A program made the translations under genes and the position numbers. The notes under the pieces are model-generated. The model did no database searches and was not told the origin of the DNA. It worked only from the letters and a program-made list of their open reading frames with translations. A stretch of 64,000 nt of DNA, taken from positions 14,147,001 through 14,211,000 of the forward strand of contig NC_079885.1 in the NCBI RefSeq assembly GCF_029227915.1, written 5' to 3'. Of the stretch, positions 46,277-58,909 are shown piece after piece. How positions within the stretch are numbered: position 1 is the stretch's first letter; every line of letters starts with the position of its first letter. This DNA is from Hydractinia symbiolongicarpus (taxonomy: Eukaryota; Cnidaria; Hydrozoa; Anthoathecata; Hydractiniidae).

Positions 46277-46395
46277 GTCTACGACCATACCACGATGAAC
46301 TCACCTGTTCTCGTCCGATCACGGAAGTTAAGCATCGTCGGGCCGGGATAGTACTTGGATGGGGGACCGCCTGGAAACTCCTGGTGTCGTAGGCT
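46277..46395 (+). rRNA. 5S rRNA: 5S rRNA copy 82, G99A/C106T type
   Basis: A25T, G99A and C106T, the core set of the minor type. Upstream GATCTTCAAAGC marks this copy and copy 111. Confidence 0.96.
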
Positions 46396-46844
46396 ATTGA
46401 CTTTTTCACGTTACATTATTTATCATTACGACTGTGACGTATTTTTTTACGCAATAGCCGCTGAGTAAATCAAGTAAGAGACATGATTAGAAGTTGCTTT
46501 CCCTTAAAAAGGGCTACAATCTTGCTGCAATAAATGCGCCACGTCGCAAATGAATGGATTAAGAGGGTCAGACAAAGAAAATGGCGATGTAGTTACTTTG
46601 CTAATTAACTTTGTCATATGAAAACTAAGTCTGAAAGTACCCCAGATTGCCTTCGTTGGAACTTTTTACCGGAAATCTTAAAGCGCATTATTGTCGTAAA
46701 GAATCGATAGCGCTTAAAAAGAGCTTTCAAATGCACATAAACACGACCTATTTCGGATAATCCAGTCAAGAAATATGACCTTTAAAGTTTAAACCATTTT
46801 CGATGTAATGTGCTAATAAATCGTAGATATCTGCCCGTTTGTTT

Positions 46845-46963
46845 GTCTACGACCATACCACGATGAACTCACCTGTTCTCGTCCGATCACGGAAGTTAAG
46901 CATCGTCGGGCCGGGATAGTACTTGGATGGGGAACCGCCTGGAAACTCCTGGTGTCGTAGGCT
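46845..46963 (+). rRNA. 5S rRNA: 5S rRNA copy 83, G99A/C106T type
   Basis: A25T, G89A, G99A and C106T. Next spacer has a two-base-shorter T-run (ACGTATTTTTTACG) and AAATTAAGTAAG. Same in copy 112. Confidence 0.95.
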
Positions 46964-47411
46964 ATTGACTTTTTCACGTTACATTATTTATCATTACGAC
47001 TGTGACGTATTTTTTACGCAATAGCCGCTGAGTAAATTAAGTAAGAGACATGATTAGAAGTTGCTTTCCCTTAAAAAGGGCTACAATCTTGCTGCAATAA
47101 ATGCGCCACGTCGCAAATGAATGGATTAAGAGCGTCAGACACAGAAAATGGCGATGTAGTTACTTTGCTAATTAACTTTGTCATATGAAAATTAAGTCTG
47201 AAAGTACCCCAGATTGCCTTCGTTGGAACTTTTTACCGGAAATCTTAAAGCGCATGGTTGTCGTAAATAATGGATAGCGCTTGAAAAGAGCTTTCAAATG
47301 CACATAAACACGAACTATTTCCGATCACCCAGTCAAGAATTATGATCTTTAAAATTTGAACCATTTTCGATGTAATGCGCTAGTAAATCGTAGATATCTG
47401 CCCGTATGTTT

Positions 47412-47530
47412 GTCTACGACCATACCACGATGAACACACCTGTTCTCGTCCGATCACGGAAGTTAAGCATCGTCGGGCCGGGATAGTACTTGGATGGGGG
47501 ACCGCCTGGGAACTCCCGGTGTCGTAGGCT
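47412..47530 (+). rRNA. 5S rRNA: 5S rRNA copy 84
   Basis: Consensus gene with an altered TATA-like element: GCGCTAGTAAATCG for GTGCTAATAAATCG. Copy 113 is the same. Confidence 0.97.
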
Positions 47531-47980
47531 ATTGACTTTTTCACGTTACATTATTTATCATTACGACTGTGACGTATCTTTTTTACGCAATAGCCGCTGA
47601 GTAAATCAAGAAAGAGACATGATTAGAAGTTGCTTTCCCAGCAAAACGGCTACAATCGTGCTGCAATAAATGCGCCACGTCGCAAATGAATGGATTACGA
47701 GCGTCAGACAAAGAAAATGGCGATGTACTTAGTTTGCTAACTAACTTTGTCATATGAAAATTAAGTCTGAAAGTAGCCTAGATTGCATTCGTTGGAACTT
47801 TTTACCGGAAATCTTAAAGCGCATGATTGTCGTAAATAATCGATAGCGCTTAAAAAGAGCTTTCAAATGCACATAAACACGACCTATTTCGGATAAACCA
47901 GTCAAGAAATATGATCTTTAAAGCTTAAACCATTTTCGATGTAATGTGCTAATAAATCGTAGATATCTGCCCGTTTGTTT

Positions 47981-48099
47981 GTCTACGACCATACCACGAT
48001 GAACACACCTGTTCTCGTCCGATCACGGAAGTTAAGCATCGTCGGGCCGGGATAGTCCTTGGATGGGGAACCGCCTGGGAACTCCCGGTATCGTAGGCT
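47981..48099 (+). rRNA. 5S rRNA: 5S rRNA copy 85
   Basis: A77C, G89A and G110A. G110A loses helix I inner pair C9-G110. Confidence 0.95.
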
Positions 48100-48549
48100 A
48101 TTGACTTTTTCACGTTACATTATTTATCATTACGACTGTGACGTATCTTTTTTACGCAATAGCCGCTGAGTAAATCAAGAAAGAGACATGATTAGAAGTT
48201 GCTTTCCCAGAAAAACGGCTACAATCGTGCTGCAATAAATGCGCCACGTCGCAAATGAATGGATTACGAGCGTCAGACAAAGTAAATGGCGATGTACTTA
48301 CTTTGCTAACTAACTTTGTCATATGAAAATTAAGTCTGAAAGTACCCTAAATTGCATCCGTTGGAACTTTTTACCGGAAATCTTAAAGTGCATTATTGTC
48401 GTAAAGAATCGATAGCGCTTAAAAAGAGCTTTCAAATGCACATAAACACGAACTATTTCCGATCACCCAGTCAAGAATTATGATCTTTAAAATTTGAACC
48501 ATTTTCGATGTAATGTGCTAATAAATCGTAGATATCTGCCCGTATGTTT

Positions 48550-48668
48550 GTCTACGACCATACCACGATGAACACACCTGTTCTCGTCCGATCACGGAAG
48601 TTAAGCATCGTCGGGCCGGGATAGTACTTGGATGGGGGACCGCCTGGGAACTCCCGGTGTCGTAGGCT
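48550..48668 (+). rRNA. 5S rRNA: 5S rRNA copy 86
   Basis: Consensus. Upstream spacer reads TTGCATCCGTTGG and AAAGTGCATTATTG. Confidence 0.98.
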
Positions 48669-49118
48669 ATTGACTTTTTCACGTTACATTATTTATCATT
48701 ACGACTGTGACGTATCTTTTTTACGCAATAGCCGCTGAGTAAATCAAGAAAGAGACATGATTAGAAGTTGCTTTCCCAGCAAAACGGCTACAATCGTGCT
48801 GCAATAAATGCGCCACGTCGCAAATGAATGGATTACGAGCGTCAGACAAAGAAAATGGCGATGTACTTAGTTTGCTAACTAACTTTGTCATATGAAAATT
48901 AAGTCTGAAAGTAGCCTAGATTGCATTCGTTGGAACTTTTTACCGGAAATCTTAAAGCGCATGGTTGTCGTAAATAATGGATAGCGCTTAAAAAGAGCTT
49001 TCAAATGCACATAAACACGACCTATTTCGGATAAACCAGTCAAGAAATATGATCTTTAAAGCTTAAACCATTTTCGATGTAATGTGCTAATAAATCGTAG
49101 ATATCTGCCCGTTTGTTT

Positions 49119-49237
49119 GTCTACGACCATACCACGATGAACACACCTGTTCTCGTCCGATCACGGAAGTTAAGCATCGTCGGGCCGGGATAGTACTTGG
49201 ATGGGGAACCGCCTGGGAACTCCCGGTGTCGTAGGCT
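49119..49237 (+). rRNA. 5S rRNA: 5S rRNA copy 87
   Basis: G89A only. From here to about 60 kb the spacers are more uniform, with GTAGCCTAG and CGGATAAACCAG. Confidence 0.97.
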
Positions 49238-49687
49238 ATTGACTTTTTCACGTTACATTATTTATCATTACGACTGTGACGTATCTTTTTTACGCAATAG
49301 CCGCTGAGTAAATCAAGAAAGAGACATGATTAGAAGTTGCTTTCCCAGCAAAACGGCTACAATCGTGCTGCAATAAATGCGCCACGTCGCAAATGAATGG
49401 ATTACGAGCGTCAGACAAAGAAAATGGCGATGTACTTAGTTTGCTAACTAACTTTGTCATATGAAAATTAAGTCTGAAAGTAGCCTAGATTGCATTCGTT
49501 GGAACTTTTTACCGGAAATCTTAAAGCGCATGGTTGTCGTAAATAATGGATAGCGCTTAAAAAGAGCTTTCAAATGCACATAAACACGACCTATTTCGGA
49601 TAAACCAGTCAAGAAATATGATCTTTAAAGCTTAAACCATTTTCGATGTAATGTGCTAATAAATCGTAGATATCTGCCCGTTTGTTT

Positions 49688-49806
49688 GTCTACGACCATA
49701 CCACGATAAACACACCTGTTCTCATCCGATCACGGAAGTTAAGCATCGTCGAGCCGGGATAGTACTTGGATGGGGGACCGCCTGGGAACTTCCGGTGTCG
49801 TAGGCT
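49688..49806 (+). rRNA. 5S rRNA: 5S rRNA copy 88
   Basis: G21A (loses G21-C57), G37A, G65A and C104T (G71-C104 becomes G.U). Same four in copy 91, 1,707 bp on. Confidence 0.94.
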
Positions 49807-50256
49807 ATTGACTTTTTCACGTTACATTATTTATCATTACGACTGTGACGTATCTTTTTTACGCAATAGCCGCTGAGTAAATCAAGAAAGAGACATGATT
49901 AGAAGTTTCTTTCCCAGCAAAACGGCTACAATCGTGCTGCAATAAATGCGCCACGTCGCAAATGAATGGATTACGAGCGTCAGACAAAGAAAATGGCGAT
50001 GTACTTAGTTTGCTAACTAACTTTGTCATATGAAAATTAAGTCTGAAAGTAGCCTAGATTGCATTCGTTGGAACTTTTTACCGGAAATCTTAAAGCGCAT
50101 GGTTGTCGTAAATAATGGATAGCGCTTAAAAAGAGCTTTCAAATGCACATAAACACGACCTATTTCGGATAAACCAGTCAAGAAATATGATCTTTAAAGC
50201 TTAAACCATTTTCGATGTAATGTGCTAATAAATCGTAGATATCTGCCCGTTTGTTT

Positions 50257-50375
50257 GTCTACGACCATACCACGATGAACACACCTGTTCTCGTCCGATC
50301 ACGGAAGTTAAGCATCGTCGGGCCGGGATAGTACTTGGATGGGGGACCGCCTGGAAACTCCCGGTGTCGTAGGCT
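50257..50375 (+). rRNA. 5S rRNA: 5S rRNA copy 89
   Basis: G99A without C106T. Same in copy 92. Confidence 0.96.
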
Positions 50376-50825
50376 ATTGACTTTTTCACGTTACATTATT
50401 TATCATTACGACTGTGACGTATCTTTTTTACGCAATAGCCGCTGAGTAAATCAAGAAAGAGACATGATTAGAAGTTGCTTTCCCAGAAAAACGGCTACAA
50501 TCGTGCTGCAATAAATGCGCCACGTCGCAAATGAATGGATTACGAGCGTCAGGCAAAGAAAATGGCGATGTACTTAGTTTGCTAACTAACTTTGTCATAT
50601 GAAAATTAAGTCTGAAAGTAGCCTAGATTGCATTCGTTGGAACTTTTTACCGGAAATCTTAAAGCGCATGGTTGTCGTAAATAATGGATAGCGCTTAAAA
50701 AGAGCTTTCAAATGCACATAAACATGACCTATTTCGGATAAACCAGTCAAGAAATATGATCTTTAAAGCTTAAACCATTTTCGATGTAATGTGCTAATAA
50801 ATCGTAGATATCTGCCTGTTTGTTT

Positions 50826-50944
50826 GTCTACGACCATACCACGATGAACACACCTGTTCTCGTCCGATCACGGAAGTTAAGCATCGTCGGGCCGGGATAG
50901 TACTTGGATGGGGGACCGCCTGGAAACTCCTGGTGTCGTAGGCT
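50826..50944 (+). rRNA. 5S rRNA: 5S rRNA copy 90, G99A/C106T type
   Basis: G99A and C106T without A25T. Upstream ATAAACATGACC and TGCCTGTTTG; downstream TTTTTTAGGCAATAG and GAGACTTGATTAG. Confidence 0.96.
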
Positions 50945-51394
50945 ATTGACTTTTTCACGTTACATTATTTATCATTACGACTGTGACGTATCTTTTTTAG
51001 GCAATAGCCGCTGAGTAAATCAAGTAAGAGACTTGATTAGAAGTTGCTTTCCCTTAAAAAGGGCTACAATCGTGCTGCAATAAATGCGCCACGTCGCAAA
51101 TGAATGGATTACGAGCGTCAGACAAAGAAAATGGCGATGTACTTAGTTTGCTAACTAACTTTGTCATATGAAAATTAAGTCTGAAAGTAGCCTAGATTGC
51201 ATTCGTTGGAACTTTTTACCGGAAATCTTAAAGCGCATGGTTGTCGTAAATAATGGATAGCGCTTGAAAAGAGCTTTCAAATGCACATAAACACGACCTA
51301 TTTCGGATAAACCAGTCAAGAAATATGATCTTTAAAGCTTAAACCATTTTCGATGTAATGTGCTAATAAATCGTAGATATCTGCCCGTTTGTTT

Positions 51395-51513
51395 GTCTAC
51401 GACCATACCACGATAAACACACCTGTTCTCATCCGATCACGGAAGTTAAGCATCGTCGAGCCGGGATAGTACTTGGATGGGGGACCGCCTGGGAACTTCC
51501 GGTGTCGTAGGCT
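51395..51513 (+). rRNA. 5S rRNA: 5S rRNA copy 91
   Basis: G21A, G37A, G65A and C104T, identical to copy 88. Last A37 gene until copy 109. Confidence 0.94.
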
Positions 51514-51963
51514 ATTGACTTTTTCACGTTACATTATTTATCATTACGACTGTGACGTATCTTTTTTACGCAATAGCCGCTGAGTAAATCAAGAAAGAGA
51601 CATGATTAGAAGTTTCTTTCCCAGCAAAACGGCTACAATCGTGCTGCAATAAATGCGCCACGTCGCAAATGAATGGATTACGAGCGTCAGACAAAGAAAA
51701 TGGCGATGTACTTAGTTTGCTAACTAACTTTGTCATATGAAAATTAAGTCTGAAAGTAGCCTAGATTGCATTCGTTGGAACTTTTTACCGGAAATCTTAA
51801 AGCGCATGGTTGTCGTAAATAATGGATAGCGCTTAAAAAGAGCTTTCAAATGCACATAAACACGACCTATTTCGGATAAACCAGTCAAGAAATATGATCT
51901 TTAAAGCTTAAACCATTTTCGATGTAATGTGCTAATAAATCGTAGATATCTGCCCGTTTGTTT

Positions 51964-52082
51964 GTCTACGACCATACCACGATGAACACACCTGTTCTCG
52001 TCCGATCACGGAAGTTAAGCATCGTCGGGCCGGGATAGTACTTGGATGGGGGACCGCCTGGAAACTCCCGGTGTCGTAGGCT
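51964..52082 (+). rRNA. 5S rRNA: 5S rRNA copy 92
   Basis: G99A only; counterpart of copy 89. Followed by GCGTCAGGCAAAG in the spacer. Confidence 0.96.
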
Positions 52083-52532
52083 ATTGACTTTTTCACGTTA
52101 CATTATTTATCATTACGACTGTGACGTATCTTTTTTACGCAATAGCCGCTGAGTAAATCAAGAAAGAGACATGATTAGAAGTTGCTTTCCCAGAAAAACG
52201 GCTACAATCGTGCTGCAATAAATGCGCCACGTCGCAAATGAATGGATTACGAGCGTCAGGCAAAGAAAATGGCGATGTACTTAGTTTGCTAACTAACTTT
52301 GTCATATGAAAATTAAGTCTGAAAGTAGCCTAGATTGCATTCGTTGGAACTTTTTACCGGAAATCTTAAAGCGCATGGTTGTCGTAAATAATGGATAGCG
52401 CTTAAAAAGAGCTTTCAAATGCACATAAACATGACCTATTTCGGATAAACCAGTCAAGAAATATGATCTTTAAAGCTTAAACCATTTTCGATGTAATGTG
52501 CTAATAAATCGTAGATATCTGCCTGTTTGTTT

Positions 52533-52651
52533 GTCTACGACCATACCACGATGAACACACCTGTTCTCGTCCGATCACGGAAGTTAAGCATAGTCGGGCC
52601 GGGATAGTACTTGGATGGGGGACCGCCTGGAAACTCCTGGTGTCGTAGGCT
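52533..52651 (+). rRNA. 5S rRNA: 5S rRNA copy 93, G99A/C106T type
   Basis: C60A (loses helix II pair G18-C60), G99A and C106T. Copy 90 lacks C60A, copy 95 has it, which orders the two duplications: the three-unit event first, then the two-unit one. Confidence 0.95.
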
Positions 52652-53101
52652 ATTGACTTTTTCACGTTACATTATTTATCATTACGACTGTGACGTATCT
52701 TTTTTAGGCAATAGCCGCTGAGTAAATCAAGTAAGAGACTTGATTAGAAGTTGCTTTCCCTTAAAAAGGGCTACAATCTTGCTGCAATAAATTCGCCACG
52801 TCGCAAATGAATGGATTACGAGCGTCAGACAAAGTAAATGGCGATGTACTTAGTTTGCTAACTAACTTTGTCATATGAAAATTAGGTCTGAAAGTAGCCT
52901 AGATTGCATTCGTTGGAACTTTTTACCGGAAATCTTAAAGCGCATGGTTGTCGTAAATAATGGATAGCGCTTAAAAAGAGCTTTCAAATGCACATAAACA
53001 CGACCTATTTCGGATAAACCAGTCAAGAAATATGATCTTTAAAGCTTAAACCATTTTTGATGTAATGTGCTAATAAATCGTAGATATCTGCCCGTTTGTT
53101 T

Positions 53102-53220
53102 GTCTACGACCATACCACGATGAACACACCTGTTCTCGTCCGATCACGGAAGTTAAGCATCGTCGGGCCGGGATAGTACTTGGATGGGGGACCGCCTGGG
53201 AACTCCTGGTGTCGTAGGCT
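53102..53220 (+). rRNA. 5S rRNA: 5S rRNA copy 94
   Basis: C106T without G99A. The TATA-proximal spacer reads CATTTTTGATGTAATG, as before copies 96, 98 and 103. Confidence 0.96.
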
Positions 53221-53670
53221 ATTGACTTTTTCACGTTACATTATTTATCATTACGACTGTGACGTATCTTTTTTACGCAATAGCCGCTGAGTAAATCAAG
53301 AAAGAGACATGATTAGAAGTTGCTTTCCCAGAAAAACGGCTACAATCGTGCTGCAATAAATGCGCCACGTCGCAAATGAATGGATTACGAGCGTCAGGCA
53401 AAGAAAATGGCGATGTACTTAGTTTGCTAACTAACTTTGTCATATGAAAATTAAGTCTGAAAGTAGCCTAGATTGCATTCGTTGGAACTTTTTACCGGAA
53501 ATCTTAAAGCGCATGGTTGTCGTAAATAATGGATAGCGCTTAAAAAGAGCTTTCAAATGCACATAAACATGACCTATTTCGGATAAACCAGTCAAGAAAT
53601 ATGATCTTTAAAGCTTAAACCATTTTCGATGTAATGTGCTAATAAATCGTAGATATCTGCCTGTTTGTTT

Positions 53671-53789
53671 GTCTACGACCATACCACGATGAACACACCT
53701 GTTCTCGTCCGATCACGGAAGTTAAGCATAGTCGGGCCGGGATAGTACTTGGATGGGGGACCGCCTGGAAACTCCTGGTGTCGTAGGCT
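53671..53789 (+). rRNA. 5S rRNA: 5S rRNA copy 95, G99A/C106T type
   Basis: C60A, G99A and C106T, as copy 93 (offset 1,138 bp). Confidence 0.95.
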
Positions 53790-54239
53790 ATTGACTTTTT
53801 CACGTTACATTATTTATCATTACGACTGTGACGTATCTTTTTTAGGCAATAGCCGCTGAGTAAATCAAGTAAGAGACTTGATTAGAAGTTGCTTTCCCTT
53901 AAAAAGGGCTACAATCTTGCTGCAATAAATTCGCCACGTCGCAAATGAATGGATTACGAGCGTCAGACAAAGTAAATGGCGATGTACTTAGTTTGCTAAC
54001 TAACTTTGTCATATGAAAATTAGGTCTGAAAGTAGCCTAGATTGCATTCGTTGGAACTTTTTACCGGAAATCTTAAAGCGCATGGTTGTCGTAAATAATG
54101 GATAGCGCTTAAAAAGAGCTTTCAAATGCACATAAACACGACCTATTTCGGATAAACCAGTCAAGAAATATGATCTTTAAAGCTTAAACCATTTTTGATG
54201 TAATGTGCTAATAAATCGTAGATATCTGCCCGTTTGTTT

Positions 54240-54358
54240 GTCTACGACCATACCACGATGAACACACCTGTTCTCGTCCGATCACGGAAGTTAAGCATCG
54301 TCGGGCCGGGATAGTACTTGGATGGGGGACCGCCTGGGAACTCCCGGTGTCGTAGGCT
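54240..54358 (+). rRNA. 5S rRNA: 5S rRNA copy 96
   Basis: Consensus; upstream flank as copy 94, but without its C106T. Confidence 0.98.
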
Positions 54359-54808
54359 ATTGACTTTTTCACGTTACATTATTTATCATTACGACTGTGA
54401 CGTATCTTTTTTACGCAATAGCCGCTGAGTAAATCAAGAAAGAGACATGATTAGAAGTTGCTTTCCCAGAAAAACGGCTACAATCGTGCTGCAATAAATG
54501 CGCCACGTCGCAAATGAATGGATTACGAGCGTCAGACAAAGAAAATGGCGATGTACTTAGTTTGCTAACTAACTTTGTCATATGAAAATTAAGTCTGAAA
54601 GTAGCCTAGATTGCATTCGTTGGAACTTTTTACCGGAAATCTTAAAGCGCATGGTTGTCGTAAATAATGGATAGCGCTTAAAAAGAGCTTTCAAATGCAC
54701 ATAAACACGACCTATTTCGGATAAACCAGTCAAGAAATATGATCTTTAAAGCTTAAACCATTTTCGATGTAATGTGCTAATAAATCGTAGATATCTGCCC
54801 GTTTGTTT

Positions 54809-54927
54809 GTCTACGACCATACCACGATGAACACACCTGTTCTCGTCCGATCACGGAAGTTAAGCATCGTTGGGCCGGGATAGTACTTGGATGGGGGACC
54901 GCCTGGGAACTCCCGGTGTCGTAGGCT
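54809..54927 (+). rRNA. 5S rRNA: 5S rRNA copy 97
   Basis: C63T only. Spacer after it has GTTGCCTTCCCAG. Confidence 0.97.
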
Positions 54928-55377
54928 ATTGACTTTTTCACGTTACATTATTTATCATTACGACTGTGACGTATCTTTTTTACGCAATAGCCGCTGAGTA
55001 AATCAAGAAAGAGACATGATTAGAAGTTGCCTTCCCAGAAAAACGGCTACAATCGTGCTGCAATAAATGCGCCACGTCGCAAATGAATGGATTACGAGCG
55101 TCAGACAAAGAAAATGGCGATGTACTTAGTTTGCTAACTAACTTTGTCATATGAAAATTAAGTCTGAAAGTAGCCTAGATTGCATTCGTTGGAACTTTTT
55201 ACCGGAAATCTTAAAGCGCATTATTGTCGTAAAGAATCGATAGCGCTTAAAAAGAGCTTTCAAATGCACATAAACACGACCTATTTCCGATCACCCAGTC
55301 AAGAAATATGATCTTTAAAATTTGAACCATTTTTGATGTAATGTGCTAATAAATCGTAGATATCTGCCCGTTTGTTT

Positions 55378-55496
55378 GTCTACGACCATACCACGATGAA
55401 CACACCTGTTCTCGTCCGATCACGGAAGTTAAGCATCGTCGGGCCGGGATAGTACTTGGATGGGGGACCGCCTGGGAACTCCCGGTGTCGTAGGCT
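55378..55496 (+). rRNA. 5S rRNA: 5S rRNA copy 98, short terminator
   Basis: Consensus gene. The terminator has four T instead of five (GACTTTTCACG), which shortens the unit to 568 bp. Spacer afterwards is unusual: AAGGGACGTGATTAG and TTTCCATTCAAAACGG. Confidence 0.97.
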
Positions 55497-55945
55497 ATTG
55501 ACTTTTCACGTTACATTATTTATCATTACGACTGTGACATATCTTTTTTACGCAATAGCCGCTGAGTAAATCAAGTAAGGGACGTGATTAGAAGTTTATT
55601 TCCATTCAAAACGGCTACAATCTTGCTGCAATAAATGCGCCACGTCGCAAATGAATGGATTACGAGCGTCAGACAAAGAAAATGGCGATGTAGTTACTTT
55701 GCTAATTAACTTTGTCATATGAAAATTAAGTCTGCAAGTACCCTAGATTGCCTTCGTTGGAACTTTTTACCGGAAATCCTAAAGCGCATTATTGTCGTAA
55801 AGAATCGATAGCGCTTAAAAAGGGCTTTCAAATGCACATAAACACGACCTTTTTCCGATCACCCAGTCAAGAAATATGATCTTTAAAATTTGAACCATTT
55901 TCGATGTAATGTGCTAATAAATCGTAGATATCTGCCCGATTGTTT

Positions 55946-56064
55946 GTCTACGACCATACCACGATGAACACACCTGTTCTCGTCCAATCACGGAAGTTAA
56001 GCATCGTCGGGCCGGGATAGTATTTGGATGGGGAACCGCCTGGGAACTCCCGGTGTCGTAGGCT
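55946..56064 (+). rRNA. 5S rRNA: 5S rRNA copy 99
   Basis: G41A, C78T and G89A. Upstream flank reads TGCCCGATTGTTTG. Confidence 0.95.
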
Positions 56065-56514
56065 ATTGACTTTTTCACGTTACATTATTTATCATTACGA
56101 CTGTGACGTATCTTTTTTACGCAATAGCCGCTGAGTAAATCAAGTAAAAGACATGATTAGAAGTTTCTTTCCCTTAAAAAGGGCTACAATCTTGCTGCAA
56201 TAAATTCCCCACGTCGCAAATGAATGGATTACGAGCGTCAGACAAAGTAAATGGCGATGTACTTACTTTGCTAACTAACTTTGTCATATGAAAATTAAGT
56301 CTGAAAGTACCCTAAATTGCCTTCGTTGGAACTTTTTACCGGAAATCTTAAAGCGCATTATTGTCGTAAAGAATCGATAGCGCTTAAAAAGAGGTTTCAA
56401 ATGCACATAAACACGAACTATTTCCGATCACCCAGTCAAGAATTATGATCTTTAAAATTTATACCATTTTCGATGTAATGTGCTAATAAATCGTAGATAT
56501 CTGCCCGTATGTTT

Positions 56515-56633
56515 GTCTACGACCATACCACGATGAACACACCTGTTCTCGTCCGATCACGGAAGTTAAGCATCGTCGGGCCGGGATAGTACTTGGATGG
56601 GGGACCGCCTGGGAACTCCCGGTGTCGTAGGCT
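56515..56633 (+). rRNA. 5S rRNA: 5S rRNA copy 100, short terminator
   Basis: Consensus gene. Terminator T-run is cut to four by a T-to-C change (GACCTTTTCACG). Confidence 0.97.
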
Positions 56634-57083
56634 ATTGACCTTTTCACGTTACATTATTTATCATTACGACTGTGACGTATCTTTTTTACGCAATAGCCGC
56701 TGAGTAAATCAAGTAAGAGACATGATTAGAAGTTGCTTTCCCTTAAAAAGGGCTACAATCTTGCTGCAATAAATTCGCCACGTCGCAAATGAATGGATTA
56801 CGAGCGTCAGACAAAGTAAATGGCGATGTACTTACTTTGCTAACTAACTTTGTCATATGAAAATTAAGTCTGAAAGTACCCTAAATTGCCTTCGTTGGAA
56901 CTTTTTACCGGAAATATTAAAGCGCATTATTGTCGTAAAGAATCGATAGCTCTTAAAAGGAGCTTTCAAATGCACATAAACACGAACTATTTCCGATCAC
57001 CCAGTCAAGAATTATGATCTTTAAAATTTGAACCATTTTCGATGTAATGTGCTAATAAATCGTAGATATCTGCCCGTATGTTT

Positions 57084-57202
57084 GTCTACGACCATACCAC
57101 GATGAACACACCTGCTCTCGTCCGATCACGGAAGTTAAGCATCGTCGCGCCGGGATAGTACTTGGATGGGGAACCGCCTGGGAACTCCCGGTGTCGTAGG
57201 CT
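57084..57202 (+). rRNA. 5S rRNA: 5S rRNA copy 101
   Basis: T32C next to loop C, G65C and G89A. Upstream spacer has GAAATATTAAAGCG and TAGCTCTTAAAAGGAGC. Confidence 0.95.
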
Positions 57203-57652
57203 ATTGACTTTTTCACGTTACATTATTAATCATTACGACTGTGACGTATCTTTTTTACGCAATAGCCGCTGAGTAAATCAAGTAAGAGACATGATTAGAA
57301 GTTGCTTTCCCTTAAAAAGGGCTACAATCTTGCTGCAATAAATGTGCCACTTCGCAAATGAATGGATTAAGAGCGTCAGACAAAGAAAATGGCGATGTAG
57401 TTACTTTGCTAATTAACTTTGTCATATGAAAACTAAGTCTGAAAGTACCCAAGATTGCCTTCGTTGGAACTTTTTACCGGAAATCTTAAAGCGCATGGTT
57501 GTCGTAAATAATGGATAGCGCTTGAAAAGAGCTTTCAAATGCACATAAACACGACCTATTTCGGATAAACCAGTCAAGAAATATGATCTTTAAAGCTTAA
57601 ACCATTTTCGATGTAATGTGCTAATAAATCGTAGATATCTACCCGTATGTTT

Positions 57653-57771
57653 GTCTACGACCATACCACGATGAACACACCTGTTCTCGTCCGATCACGG
57701 AAGTTAAGCATCGTTGGGCCGGGATAGTACTTGGATGGGGGACCGCCTGGGAACTCCCGGTGTCGTAGGCA
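57653..57771 (+). rRNA. 5S rRNA: 5S rRNA copy 102
   Basis: C63T and T119A, neither in a stem. Upstream ATATCTACCCG as in copies 57 and 66. Downstream arm region reads ACGATTGTGACGT. Confidence 0.95.
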
Positions 57772-58221
57772 ATTGACTTTTTCACGTTACATTATTTATC
57801 ATTACGATTGTGACGTATCTTTTTTACGCAATAGCCGCTGAGTAAATCAAGAAAGAGACATGATTAGAAGTTGCTTTCCCAGCAAAACGGCTACAATCGT
57901 GCTGCAATAAATGCGCCACGTCGCAAATGAATGGATTACGAGCGTCAGACAAAGAAAATGGCGATGTACTTAGTTTGCTAACTAACTTTGTCATATGAAA
58001 ATTAGGTCTGAAAGTAGCCTAGATTGCATTCGTTGGAACTTTTTACCGGAAATCTTAAAGCGCATGGTTGTCGTAAATAATGGATAGCGCTTAAAAAGAG
58101 CTTTCAAATGCACATAAACACGACCTATTTCGGATAAACCAGTCAAGAAATATGATCTTTAAAGCTTAAACCATTTTTGATGTAATGTGCTAATAAATCG
58201 TAGATATCTGCCCGTTTGTTT

Positions 58222-58340
58222 GTCTACGACCATACCACGATGAACACACCTATTTTCGTCCGATCACGGAAGTTAAGCATCGTCAGGCCGGGATAGTACT
58301 TGGATGGGGGACCGCCTGGAAACTCCTGGTGTCGTAGGCT
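58222..58340 (+). rRNA. 5S rRNA: 5S rRNA copy 103, G99A/C106T type
   Basis: G31A and C34T (CCTATTTTCG; the first loses the G31-C44 closing pair of helix III), G64A, G99A and C106T. Followed by CACGTAACATT, which weakens the inverted repeat. Confidence 0.93.
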
Positions 58341-58790
58341 ATTGACTTTTTCACGTAACATTATTTATCATTACGACTGTGACGTATCTTTTTTACGCAA
58401 TAGCCGCTGAGTAAATCAAGAAAGAGACATGATTAGAAGTTGCTTTCCCAGCAAAACGGCTACAATCGTGCTGCAATAAATGCGCCACGTCGCAAATGAA
58501 TGGATTACGAGCGTCAGACAAAGAAAATGGCGATGTACTTAGTTTGCTAAGTAACTTTGTCATATGAAAATTAAGTCTGAAAGTAGCCTAGATTGCATTC
58601 GTTGGAACTTTTTACCGGAAATCTTAAAGCGCATGGTTGTTGTAAATAATGGATAGCGCTTAAAAAGAGCTTTCAAATGCACATAAACACGACCTATTTC
58701 GGATAAACCAGTCAAGAAATATGATCTTTAAAGCCTAAACCATTTTCGATGTAATGTGCTAATAAATCGTAGATATCTGCCCGTTTGTTT

Positions 58791-58909
58791 GTCTACGACC
58801 ATACCACGATGAACACACCTGTTCTCGTCCGATCACGGGAGTTAAGCATCGTCGGGCCGGGATAGTACTTGGATGGGGGACCGCCTGGGAACTCCCGGTG
58901 TCGTAGGCT
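58791..58909 (+). rRNA. 5S rRNA: 5S rRNA copy 104
   Basis: A49G only (CACGGGAGTT), at the edge of the internal promoter A-box. Preceded by GGTTGTTGTAAATAATGG, shared with copy 107. Confidence 0.96.

Larger units (their letters stand above)
44850..47501 (+). repeat. Long-distance duplicated block, left copy
   Basis: Copies 80-84. Shared with 61350-64000 at a 16,499-bp offset: C46G/T119A gene, ATTAACTTTTT, GAAAATTACGTCTG, GATCTTCAAAGC, GAAAACTAAG, GACACAGAAAATGG and GCGCTAGTAAATCG. Confidence 0.88.
49360..52777 (+). repeat. Three-unit tandem duplication (1,707 bp), copies 88-93
   Basis: Copies 88, 89, 90 match 91, 92, 93, including the four changes of 88/91 and GAAGTTTCTTTCCCAGC. Copy 93 has gained C60A. 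Limits are approximate. Confidence 0.87.
52090..54340 (+). repeat. Two-unit tandem duplication (1,138 bp), copies 93-96
   Basis: Copies 93/95 share C60A, G99A and C106T, and copies 94/96 share CATTTTTGATG upstream. It overlaps the three-unit duplication on the left. Confidence 0.85.
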
